A stretch of 12,552 nucleotides of DNA from positions 1 through 12,552 of the forward strand of contig CALIUX010000139.1 in the NCBI GenBank assembly GCA_938048505.1. Direction: 5' to 3'. Within the stretch, counting starts at the first letter, position 1; the number at the start of each line of letters is the position of its first letter. This document shows, in pieces, positions 1 through 6,433 of the stretch. The translations under genes were made by a program, and so were the position numbers. The stretch is from an uncultured Pseudomonadales bacterium (GTDB lineage Bacteria > Pseudomonadota > Gammaproteobacteria > Pseudomonadales > Cellvibrionaceae). The notes under the pieces were generated by a model. That model searched no databases, was not told the origin of the DNA, and saw only the letters and a list, made by a program, of their open reading frames with translations.

Positions 1-929
1 GATTCCGGGATATCCATTGGGCTTTGTGTAACAAAAAAGACTCCAACACCCTTAGATCGAATGAGTCTGACAACTTGTTCAATTTTATCGATCAATGCAT
101 CGGGCGCATCATCAAACAATAAATGTGCTTCATCAAAAAATAAGACAAGTTTAGGTTTTTCGGGGTCACCCACTTCGGGTAAATTTTCGAATAGCTCTGA
201 TAGTAACCACAATAAGATCGTGGCATATAATCTTGGAGAATTTTGCATCAGTTGCGTCACATCCATGACATTAATGATGCCTTTACCCGAAAAATCTACG
301 CGCATGAGATCGTCTAAATTTAAGGCGGGCTCACCTAAAAAGTGTTCGAAGCCTTGCTCTTCTAGTATCAGTAAACGACGCCTGATCGCACCTAAGCTCG
401 CACTGCTGATATTGCCATATTCTGCTTGCAGCGCTTTGGCGTTTTCCCCTAGGAAGTTGAGCATGCTGCGTAGGTCGTCAAAGTCGAGTAGCAGCCAGCC
501 TTGATCATCAGCTACTTTGAAACAGGCATACATGACACCGGTTTGCGTTTCATTCAGCTCAAGTAAGTTGGATAAAAGTAGCGGCCCAATATCACTCACT
601 GTGGTTCGCATAGGATGGCCTAACTTGGCAAAAACATCCCAAAATACGGTTGGAGAAGGCTCAAAATCATGCCCTTCAATACCAATGTAGTCAGTGCGTT
701 CAGTCACTTTGGGGTGAGCTTTACCTGCACATGCTAAGCCCGATAAGTCCCCTTTAATGTCGGCTAAAAAGACGGGTACGCCAATGTTCGAAAAAGACTC
801 TGCCATTACCTGTAATGTCACGGTTTTGCCCGTGCCGGTTGCACCGGCAATGAGCCCGTGGCGATTACACATCTTGGGGTTAATACGTATTTGCTGCTGG
901 CCATTGCCGCCTAGAAGTAAATCAGTCAT
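1..929 (-). CDS. yjgR: YjgR-type HerA-like ATPase (DUF853), 3' end outside window
   Basis: Translated from the ATG at 929-927, this gives 309 residues and then leaves the window, so the C-terminus is missing. A Walker A motif GATGTGKT lies at residues 29-36, preceded by NRHGLIAG, and a Walker B strand ending in Asp266-Glu267 (LVLFFDEAH) follows. Near the edge comes the [11 protein letters not shown] segment typical of DUF853/YjgR proteins. These are RecA-fold ATPases related to the DNA translocase HerA; their cellular role is not settled, and they are presumed cytoplasmic. The closeness of Walker A to the N-terminus matches E. coli YjgR and supports this start. The Shine-Dalgarno is weak (AAGG about 13 bases upstream). 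The gene is divergent from ypfJ. Family assignment is firm; a DNA-translocation role is inference from the fold. Confidence 0.9.
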   Translation of the reverse strand, partial: MTDLLLGGNGQQQIRINPKMCNRHGLIAGATGTGKTVTLQVMAESFSNIGVPVFLADIKGDLSGLACAGKAHPKVTERTDYIGIEGHDFEPSPTVFWDVFAKLGHPMRTTVSDIGPLLLSNLLELNETQTGVMYACFKVADDQGWLLLDFDDLRSMLNFLGENAKALQAEYGNISSASLGAIRRRLLILEEQGFEHFLGEPALNLDDLMRVDFSGKGIINVMDVTQLMQNSPRLYATILLWLLSELFENLPEVGDPEKPKLVLFFDEAHLLFDDAPDALIDKIEQVVRLIRSKGVGVFFVTQSPMDIPE

Positions 930-1228
930 GACTTATTGATCGCCTTTTCGTTATCAAAAGAGAGTTTGCTTCACTGAGAGTGTGTAACCCCGTATATTAG
1001 CGTCTAATATAGATCTCACAACTGGGTTTAAGCGATGAACTCTAAATCATAAGTTTTAAGCATTGCTTCTAATGGTTGAGCTCTTGCTTATGGCAGCATG
1101 CCATGATTTTACAACTTATGAGTTAACAACTTGGGTTGAATGGTTTAGATTTAAGTCTGATGTTTGAGGCCTAATGGTTTAGGTTTTCCGATTCTAATAT
1201 TTCATAACGCTAATTTTGAGAGGCATGT
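930..1228. promoter_or_regulatory. divergent intergenic region between yjgR-like gene and ypfJ
   Basis: This 299-base AT-rich gap must hold the promoters of both divergent genes. No small gene is convincing here. It contains a perfect palindrome at 993-1011, a short perfect hairpin ATGGCA/TGCCAT at 1090-1104, an inverted repeat CCTAA/TTAGG at 1170-1183, and three copies of the 10-mer AATGGTTKAG at 1071, 1139 and 1173. No clean -35/-10 pair could be chosen by eye. Confidence 0.6.
993..1011. promoter_or_regulatory. perfect palindrome, candidate operator
   Basis: TATATTAG at 993-1000 and CTAATATA at 1004-1011 are exact reverse complements around the spacer CGT. A 19-base dyad with 8-base arms is the usual size of a dimeric repressor site. 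It lies 64 bases upstream of the yjgR-like start. Parts of it recur just before ypfJ (TCTAATAT at 1193-1200, CGCTAAT at 1208-1214). The regulator is unknown. It might instead be a promoter element, since TAATAT resembles a -10 box. Confidence 0.4.
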
Positions 1229-2140
1229 ATGCGCTGGAAAGGTGGACGCCGTAGTAGCAATATTGAAGATCGTCGAGGCAGCTCAGGCCCTATGTCCCTT
1301 GTGGGCGGCGGCTCAGCGATATCTCTGTTGCTACGCTTTTTGCCGATGCTCTTACGTAATAAGATGGGTCGTTATGTATTGGGTATTGGTGCGGTAGTTT
1401 TTTTCGGTAGCCGCTTTTTGGGCGTCGATATTATGCCTATGCTACTGGGCGGCGGAGGCTCAGCAACATCGGGTGCGCAATCATTAACACCTCAGGAGCG
1501 AGAACTATCAGATTTTGTTGCGGTGGTGTTGGCTGATACGGAGTCTACGTGGCATGAGCAGTTCCGGCGTATGGGCAAACAATATAAAGAACCTAAGTTG
1601 GTGTTGTTCTCTGGTAGTGTTGGGTCGGCTTGCGGTAAAGGGCAGTCTGCTATGGGCCCATTTTACTGCCCTGCTGATCAAAAAGTGTACATCGATTTGT
1701 CTTTTTACAATGACCTTAAAGTAAGACACAAAGCACCAGGTGATTTTGCCCAAGCGTATGTGATTGCTCATGAGGTGGGTCATCATATTCAAACGTTATT
1801 GGGCATATCCAGCCAAGTGCATGCCGCTAAACAGCGTGTATCAAAAGCCGAAGCCAATGTACTCTCTGTTCGCCAAGAGCTTCAAGCAGACTGTTTTGCG
1901 GGTATTTGGGGGCACGAAGCAAATGTTAAGCGGCAAATGCTGGAAAGTGGTGATTTACAAGAAGCCATTGTTGCGGCATCTGCTATTGGCGATGACCGCT
2001 TACAAAAAAGAGGGCAGGGTTATGTGGTACCTGAAAGCTTTACCCATGGCTCGTCTGAGCAGCGTGTGAGATGGTTTCAGAAAGGGTTTCAAACAGGCGA
2101 TGTGAGTGTGTGTGATACGTTTAGTGCTAAAACGCTCTAA
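1229..2140 (+). CDS. ypfJ: YpfJ-family neutral zinc metallopeptidase (membrane-anchored)
   Basis: 303 residues, close to the usual length of about 290 for the YpfJ/KPN_00211 family of putative neutral zinc metallopeptidases (Zincin_1). The N-terminus MRWKGGRRSSNIEDRRG is the family signature. A hydrophobic segment at about 49-66 likely anchors the protein in the inner membrane, followed by a Gly/Ser-rich linker and then the catalytic domain. The zinc motif HEVGH starts at His181, with Glu182 as general base; Glu217 in QELQADCFAG is the probable third ligand. Cys135 and Cys147 flank the GPFYCP segment. A GAGAGG Shine-Dalgarno at 1218-1223 sits five bases from the ATG, which fixes the start. 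Substrates are unknown for this family. It appears to be a single-gene unit ended by the hairpin at 2184-2227. Confidence 0.93.
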   Translation: MRWKGGRRSSNIEDRRGSSGPMSLVGGGSAISLLLRFLPMLLRNKMGRYVLGIGAVVFFGSRFLGVDIMPMLLGGGGSATSGAQSLTPQERELSDFVAVVLADTESTWHEQFRRMGKQYKEPKLVLFSGSVGSACGKGQSAMGPFYCPADQKVYIDLSFYNDLKVRHKAPGDFAQAYVIAHEVGHHIQTLLGISSQVHAAKQRVSKAEANVLSVRQELQADCFAGIWGHEANVKRQMLESGDLQEAIVAASAIGDDRLQKRGQGYVVPESFTHGSSEQRVRWFQKGFQTGDVSVCDTFSAKTL

Positions 2141-2183
2141 CATTATCCCCATCCCTTATAAGATTATTCTCCCCTAATGCAAT

Positions 2184-2227
2184 AGCGGCTGTTTTAAGTG
2201 TTTATCTGAACACCTAAAACAGCTGTT
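2184..2227 (+). terminator. hairpin after ypfJ; terminator, or stem of an attC-like site
   Basis: GCTGTTTTA (2188-2196) pairs perfectly with TAAAACAGC (2215-2223) and GTGTT (2198-2202) with AACAC (2209-2213), with one internal mismatch (A2197/C2214) and loop TATCTG. The stem extends outward a few more bases with wobbles. It begins 44 bases after the ypfJ stop, as expected for a terminator, but the following TGTTTCAC is only a weak U tract. The same hairpin is also flanked by CCCTAAT (2172-2178) and GTTAGGC (2234-2240), so an attC reading is possible. Confidence 0.55.
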
Positions 2228-2257
2228 TCACGTGTTAGGCCTCATAAGGAAGCGGAA

Positions 2258-2695
2258 ATGCAAATCGAAAAAATCAACTTTTTATTAATAGCAGGCATAC
2301 TTACAGTATTAGCTGCACTAGCTCATCTTGGGTGTATAGCGTTCGGAGCTGAATGGTATCGGTTTTTCGGTGCAGGTGAGCAGATGGCTCAATTAGCTGA
2401 AGGTGGTCATCCTTATCCAGCAATTGTCACTAGTATAATATCTGTTGTTTTAATTATTTGGGCTATTTATGCTTTTTCTGGAGCTGGCTTAATTGTTAAG
2501 CTACCATTGGCTCGGTTTGTGTTGGGAGCAATTTCAAGTATTTTGTTGATTCGAGCTTTGGGGTTTTATTTTATAATGCCTGCTTTCCCAGGAAATTCGT
2601 TAACATTCTGGTTTATTAGCTCCGGCATATGCTTTTTCCTTGGTTTAGCTTATGCAATTGGCCTAAAACAGCATTGGTACTCAATAAGTGGTTAA
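2258..2695 (+). CDS. small four-helix membrane protein carried on the cassette
   Basis: 145 residues with four predicted membrane helices, at about 7-28, 53-74, 84-106 and 115-136. Short polar loops include AEWYRFFGAGEQMA after the first helix and MPAFPGNSLTFW before the fourth. There is no signal peptide apart from the first helix, and no catalytic motif. AAGGA at 2246-2250 stands seven bases before the ATG. The gene lies tightly between two integron-type core sites and, unlike its neighbours, no stand-alone promoter is obvious, which is typical of cassette genes. I do not recognise a named family; small membrane proteins of this kind are common cargo in chromosomal integrons. Function unknown; an inner-membrane location is inferred from the helices. 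Confidence 0.8.
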   Translation: MQIEKINFLLIAGILTVLAALAHLGCIAFGAEWYRFFGAGEQMAQLAEGGHPYPAIVTSIISVVLIIWAIYAFSGAGLIVKLPLARFVLGAISSILLIRALGFYFIMPAFPGNSLTFWFISSGICFFLGLAYAIGLKQHWYSISG

Positions 2696-2852
2696 GCCTA
2701 ACAAGGCAATGTAGCACAGCCACTTCGTGGCTTTGGCAGCCTAGCCGTCGCTCGTTTTGTGCATGGCTTTGCCATTCCCGCACAAAAAAATCAACAACTA
2801 GTCTGCCGCTGATTGCGGCAGTTTCTACTGCTTACCACAGCATGGCGGCCCG
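2696..2852 (+). repeat. attC-like recombination site with long imperfect stem
   Basis: It begins with GCCTAAC and folds on itself. TTTTGTGC (2755-2762) pairs with GCACAAAA (2780-2787), capped by ATGGC/GCCAT (2763-2767/2771-2775). Outward in the same register (paired positions sum to 5542) come GT/AC, CTAG/CTAG (2741-2744/2798-2801) and GGCAG/CTGCC (2735-2739/2803-2807), interrupted by mismatches. Such imperfect, bulged stems are the hallmark of attC sites. Two side hairpins lie in the outer arms, at 2718-2732 (AGCCAC/GTGGCT) and 2803-2821 (CTGCCGC/GCGGCAG). Length about 157 bases, within the range for chromosomal integron attC sites. Confidence 0.6.
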
Positions 2853-4646
2853 CTAGGTTTTCAGAATAATCGAGTTCATTAATTCAGTATTGGATAGCAA
2901 CGCTAATATATTGTCTTTACTATCAATAAATGGGTTGTGAATATTTAAACGATTATAAACCCATTGATTGTAGGCAATTTCCCAATCACTGGGGGCGTCG
3001 ATCTTGGCCCAATGTATCAGCGTTTCAAGATGGTTATTGTAGAGTTCATCAATACCGTAACTAATGAGCATATACAAAATGGCGCGTGCAATATCACCGC
3101 GTGAGCGAGAAGGAATAACCCATTCATTCTCGGCATCTAACCCTGTTGTGAGGTAGGCATCAGGATTTAAGCTGATGCGAAAAGGGCGCTTGACCTCATC
3201 GCCATCAAAATCAAAAGGAAAGCTTGAGCGGCTGGAGTTAAGGGTTCTTTCAGCAGGTATAAAATTCAGCGGATTAACGCCTGCTCCATAGCGCATGTGC
3301 TTGGGGGCATTTTTCTTTCTTAAATATGTTTTCAAAAACGCTTGTGGGATGATGTGTTCAATACTGTGGCGCTTTTTTTGTAGGAGGACTTCAATAGGGA
3401 TCGCACCATAAACGGATTTTATATACCCCCGATCACTGTCAAAGAAAAAAGACCAAAATTGCCGCCATTTATCATCTTGCCCCCAATGGTCGTACTTTTC
3501 AGTTGAGTGATATGTGCCACCGGCTAATTCAATAAACTCTTGCCTACTAATCTGGCTCAGCTCATTTGATGGCATATCAGGCATCGGGGCCAGCGGCGTA
3601 TTTTTGGCGCGTAACGTAATAACAACTTGCCCATGATCAGATTGCAAAGTGTTTGCTATACCGTCATTGTTTAAATGACCATTCAATACATTAAACGCTG
3701 CAACATAACCAATATGATCTGGGTTCTTCTTGTTAAGTCCATTGCTGACTAGCGCATAGTCCAGTACGGTCTCTTTGCCTTTATACAAATAAGTATAAGG
3801 CCGCACATTAGTGGTGCTATGAAGTGCAAACGTCAATGGGGCTAACTCAAAACTATCATAAAGCCTAAATGAGTAAGGTAAGCCTTTTACGTAATCAGGC
3901 CACTGACTAATATCTTGCTGTCCGATTTCATATATACGCCGCTGCATAGTTAAAGCATTAAACGGTGTAGAGGATGCATCGTCATTTAAATCACCCAGCA
4001 TCACAATAGGGAGCTCGGGGTTTTGTGTTAGCCTCTTGTTGGCGTCATGATAGAGCGCGGTGGCTTCTGTACCCCGTTGCAAGAGTGATGCAATGTGACC
4101 GCGTGATAACTTCTGCATAACATCCGCTACGCGAAAATCCCAAGGTTCTTCATCGGCATAGAGCCTGTCGTCTAGTATGGGGCGTTTTGATTTAAGGTGT
4201 GCGACATAGACGTGAACATCTCCCAAGTCAGCTGTTTCAATAACGGCATGAATAGGAGGGCGGCTAAATGCAAAGGGATCATCTAAAGGGAGTGACTGTT
4301 TAACATCGGCGTCAATGTTAACGGTCGAAACAGACTTAATTGGCAACCGTGAGGCCATGGCAACAATCGGTTGATTGAATATGGCGGCGTCTGCGGCATC
4401 TCTTTGTGGGTCAGCAACGGTTTCGAAGTAGATGTAGCCTAGCTCACGCGTTAATTGCTGAAGGTCGGTTACGCTAAACACCTCTTGAAAGCCCACGACA
4501 TCGGCATCCATATTGCGGAGTTGTGTGGTTACCCAGTTTTTTTTCTGTTGCCATTGCGCCTGCGTAAATGTATTTCGCTCTTTGCGCTCATACCAATAAT
4601 TACCCGGCTCGGCATAGTTGTAGAGGTTGAAGCTCGCCAATTTCAT
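2853..4646 (-). CDS. two-domain nuclease: EEP (DNase I-like) domain fused to endonuclease I domain
   Basis: 597 residues. Residues 1 to about 345 form an endonuclease/exonuclease/phosphatase domain: SFNLYN with Asn7, Gln54-Glu55, the catalytic AHLKSK His150, GDLND with Asp219 and Asn221, LDY Asp296, and the final SDHG with Asp337-His338. Residues from about 370 to 575 match endonuclease I (EndA/Vvn/NucM type, a beta-beta-alpha-metal nuclease): SIEHIIPQ with Glu430-His431, NPLNFIPAERTLNSSR with Asn470 as probable metal ligand, RGDIARA at 516-522, and the end motif DWEIAYNQWVYNR...NPFID. Both active sites look intact, so it should cut DNA or RNA with divalent metal. There is no signal peptide and no cysteine in the whole chain. 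AGGA stands nine bases before the ATG. The stop codon abuts the cassette end. Biological role unknown: nutrient release, defence and DNA processing are all open. Confidence 0.88.
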   Translation of the reverse strand: MKLASFNLYNYAEPGNYWYERKERNTFTQAQWQQKKNWVTTQLRNMDADVVGFQEVFSVTDLQQLTRELGYIYFETVADPQRDAADAAIFNQPIVAMASRLPIKSVSTVNIDADVKQSLPLDDPFAFSRPPIHAVIETADLGDVHVYVAHLKSKRPILDDRLYADEEPWDFRVADVMQKLSRGHIASLLQRGTEATALYHDANKRLTQNPELPIVMLGDLNDDASSTPFNALTMQRRIYEIGQQDISQWPDYVKGLPYSFRLYDSFELAPLTFALHSTTNVRPYTYLYKGKETVLDYALVSNGLNKKNPDHIGYVAAFNVLNGHLNNDGIANTLQSDHGQVVITLRAKNTPLAPMPDMPSNELSQISRQEFIELAGGTYHSTEKYDHWGQDDKWRQFWSFFFDSDRGYIKSVYGAIPIEVLLQKKRHSIEHIIPQAFLKTYLRKKNAPKHMRYGAGVNPLNFIPAERTLNSSRSSFPFDFDGDEVKRPFRISLNPDAYLTTGLDAENEWVIPSRSRGDIARAILYMLISYGIDELYNNHLETLIHWAKIDAPSDWEIAYNQWVYNRLNIHNPFIDSKDNILALLSNTELMNSIILKT

Positions 4647-5040
4647 ACAATCTAATCCTACGATAAACGTGATCAGTTCAAATAGAGTGGCTCATGCTAA
4701 CGTTAGTTTTAGTTCGGTTTGTTTTAACGCTCGCTTGTTCTTAACATGCTTGGCTTTAGTAAACGTATTGCATCTAAAATCATATCGAATCTAAAACCAT
4801 ACCGAATCCAAATCTATGTTTAATTCAAAGCTGTTCGTAATTTAAAGCCATTCCTAATTTAAAGCTATAGTGATATTAGCGGTAAAGTAAGATGCTTGCT
4901 ATCGTAGCCAGTCGTTACACCTGTTAATCAGGCTTTGCTCGAGCTTTATCTGATGCAGTATTGTTGAATGACGGTTGAGCTGAGGGTTGTTTGTCTCAGT
5001 TTGATTATGTTTGGGATTTTGAGGATGGTTGGAGATGCTC
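4647..5040. other. divergent intergenic region between nuclease and serine hydrolase genes
   Basis: About 390 AT-rich bases with no credible gene. It contains a 10-base palindrome CTAACGTTAG at 4697-4706, six tandem 17-base repeats at 4771-4872, and then about 165 bases leading to the hydrolase start in which I see no clear promoter. Confidence 0.6.
4771..4872. repeat. six degenerate tandem 17-base repeats
   Basis: Six consecutive units of exactly 17 bases start at 4771, 4788, 4805, 4822, 4839 and 4856, with approximate consensus AATYTAAARCYATWYCG. Units 2 (AATCTAAAACCATACCG) and 5 (AATTTAAAGCCATTCCT) are closest to it; units 3 and 6 are most worn. A weaker unit may precede at 4754. The array lies between divergent genes. 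It could be a decayed minisatellite or a cluster of protein-binding sites. Confidence 0.7.
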
Positions 5041-6297
5041 ATGGTGTTACGACGTTTTGGTTTTGCCATAAGTTGTGCGATAGGGGTTATGTTACTTTTT
5101 GTCGCCTGTACAAACGCTACAGCGCAATCGCTAAGCACGCAACTTGATGAATTGATGCAAAACATCATGCATCAGCATGGTGTCAATGGCGCCTCTTTGT
5201 CTGTATCAAAAGGCGGCCGTCTCGTTTACTCAAAAGGCTTTGGCTATGCCAATGTCGATGAAAAAACACTGGTTTCTCGAAAATCGCTTTTTCGAATCGC
5301 CAGTGTTTCTAAACCCATCACGGCCGTTGCAATTTTGCATCTGGTTGATCAAAAGCGACTGAAGCTGTCAGACAGGCCTTATAAATTGCTGGGTGAATTA
5401 CACCTACCGCCCAACACCAAAATCAACCCTGATATATACGCTATTACTATTGAAGATTTATTGCGGCATACCAGTGGCCAAAGCTTCTATAACACATCTG
5501 GGCGTATCAGCTCGCCCATGCAGCCGCCGCTTTCACGCGTAATTGCTAAGCAATATAACGCAACACACCCGCCTACTTTTGAGCAAGTGATAGGGTACGC
5601 AGCGACTCAGCCCTTGATGGCAAAACCGGCGACAACCTATCGTTATTCAAACTATGGCTATGCTTTGCTGGGTGCGGTTATTGAAAAGATTACGGGTCAA
5701 TCGTATGAGAGTTATGTCAAACAGACCATTTTAAAACCGATGAGTATCCATACAATGGCTTTGGGCAAGACTCGTTTTACTCAAAGGCTTACACATGAAG
5801 TGACCTACTATGACTTAGCCCATGCAGGGCCTGTACGCTCTGTTTTTAAGGATGAGCCGCCTGCGCCTTACCCTTATGCGGGGCGTCACCAAGAGGGGTG
5901 GGGAGCATCAGGGGCTTGGGTGGCTTCTACGGATGATGTTGTCAAATTTATGAACCACATTGATGGCTTAAAGCGACCCGCAGTGTTGAGCGCTCAAGCT
6001 GTTTCCAGCCTCACGGCTTACCAACCGCTTACCGAGCGTAAAAGGGGCTTTTGGTATGGCCTGGGTCTGCGTATACAACAAAAGCGTACTGGCCAGCATT
6101 GGTACCATGATGGCTCCTCTAATATTGGTGCCGCCACACTGATGGTGCGTAGCGTAGAGGGCGTTGTGTGGTGCGCAAGCTTTAATCAGCGGCTGCCCGC
6201 TGGGCGAGCTTTGTATAAAGCCTTTAATCGCGACATGTGGAAGATTATTAAAGAGACGCAAAGCTGGCCACATGGTGACTTGTTTTATCGACCTTAA
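5041..6297 (+). CDS. secreted serine hydrolase, beta-lactamase/class C (PBP4*-like) fold
   Basis: 418 residues from the ATG at 5041. An N-terminal signal (RR followed by a hydrophobic run) ends at LLFVAC, where Cys23 could be lipidated, or at ATA|Q for ordinary cleavage; either way it is exported. The class C beta-lactamase/D-alanyl-D-alanine-peptidase fold is shown by SVSK (nucleophile Ser88, Lys91), YSN (Tyr202, Asn204) and HDG (356-358) in place of KTG. LLRHTSG before the middle motif is also typical. In-frame alternatives are TTG at 5029 and ATG at 5035. I prefer 5041 because GGAG (5031-5034) is six bases upstream and it gives the neatest signal peptide. Substrate cannot be told; esterase, peptidase and amidase members all exist. 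It lies 136 bases before the agarase on the same strand, but I see no functional link. Confidence 0.88.
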   Translation: MVLRRFGFAISCAIGVMLLFVACTNATAQSLSTQLDELMQNIMHQHGVNGASLSVSKGGRLVYSKGFGYANVDEKTLVSRKSLFRIASVSKPITAVAILHLVDQKRLKLSDRPYKLLGELHLPPNTKINPDIYAITIEDLLRHTSGQSFYNTSGRISSPMQPPLSRVIAKQYNATHPPTFEQVIGYAATQPLMAKPATTYRYSNYGYALLGAVIEKITGQSYESYVKQTILKPMSIHTMALGKTRFTQRLTHEVTYYDLAHAGPVRSVFKDEPPAPYPYAGRHQEGWGASGAWVASTDDVVKFMNHIDGLKRPAVLSAQAVSSLTAYQPLTERKRGFWYGLGLRIQQKRTGQHWYHDGSSNIGAATLMVRSVEGVVWCASFNQRLPAGRALYKAFNRDMWKIIKETQSWPHGDLFYRP

Positions 6298-6383
6298 ATT
6301 ATAACGTTAACTCTTTGTATAGTTTTGCCTGCTGTGGTGTATTGCTCAAATTGTACCTATGGATACCGCTGTAAAAATGAATA

Positions 6384-6392
6384 TGTTATAAA
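6384..6392 (+). promoter_or_regulatory. candidate extended -10 promoter for the agarase gene
   Basis: TGTTATAAA reads as an extended -10 element (TGn followed by TATAAA), about 42 bases before the agarase start codon. The -35 region (around TACCGC at 6364-6369) is poor, which fits an extended -10 promoter or one needing an activator. Assigned by eye only. Confidence 0.3.
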
Positions 6393-6433
6393 CGCCACTC
6401 ATTTAAATTCTCTTTAGTGGTAGGAAGGTATTT

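Larger units (their letters stand above)
2235..2852 (+). mobile_element. solitary integron gene cassette (attC-bearing, no integrase in window)
   Basis: The arrangement is that of a mobile gene cassette. It has a G^TTAGGC core (2234-2240), a 17-base leader with a Shine-Dalgarno, one short ORF, then GCCTAAC (2696-2702) starting on the base after the stop codon, followed by about 150 bases of folded DNA. GCCTAAC and GTTAGGC are exact complements, matching the R''/R' consensus RYYYAAC and GTTRRRY of attC sites. Joining the two ends as in an excised circle would recreate a full attC. The right boundary is uncertain: a G at 2852 (GCTAGG) is the best guess and 2840 (GCATGGC) is an alternative. No integrase and no further convincing cassette is seen, so it would be a single attC lacking an integrase, inserted at a secondary site or left behind. 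A small transposon-like element with inverted ends is the main alternative. Confidence 0.6.

Noticed and set aside
61..504. Plus-strand open frame within the yjgR-like gene
   Set aside because: It is antisense to a strand with clear Walker motifs and is Ser/Lys-rich with no recognisable features.
2803..2821. CTGCCGC/GCGGCAG hairpin as terminator of the cassette gene
   Set aside because: It lacks a U tract and fits better as a side arm of the attC-like fold.
2629..2856. Plus-strand open frame overlapping the cassette ORF end and the attC-like site
   Set aside because: It reads through hairpin DNA in another frame of the membrane protein gene; composition is that of folded noncoding DNA.
4771..4872. 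CRISPR array
   Set aside because: Units are contiguous 17-base repeats without spacers and are diverged; no cas genes are near.
5029..5040. TTG (5029) or ATG (5035) as the serine hydrolase start
   Set aside because: ATG 5041 has GGAG at a better distance and gives the cleanest signal peptide, although 5035 cannot be excluded.
4899..5168. Minus-strand open frame across the serine hydrolase start
   Set aside because: It overlaps the signal peptide region of a well-supported gene and shows no family features.
5968..6273. Minus-strand open frame inside the serine hydrolase gene
   Set aside because: Antisense shadow of the coding strand containing the HDG motif.
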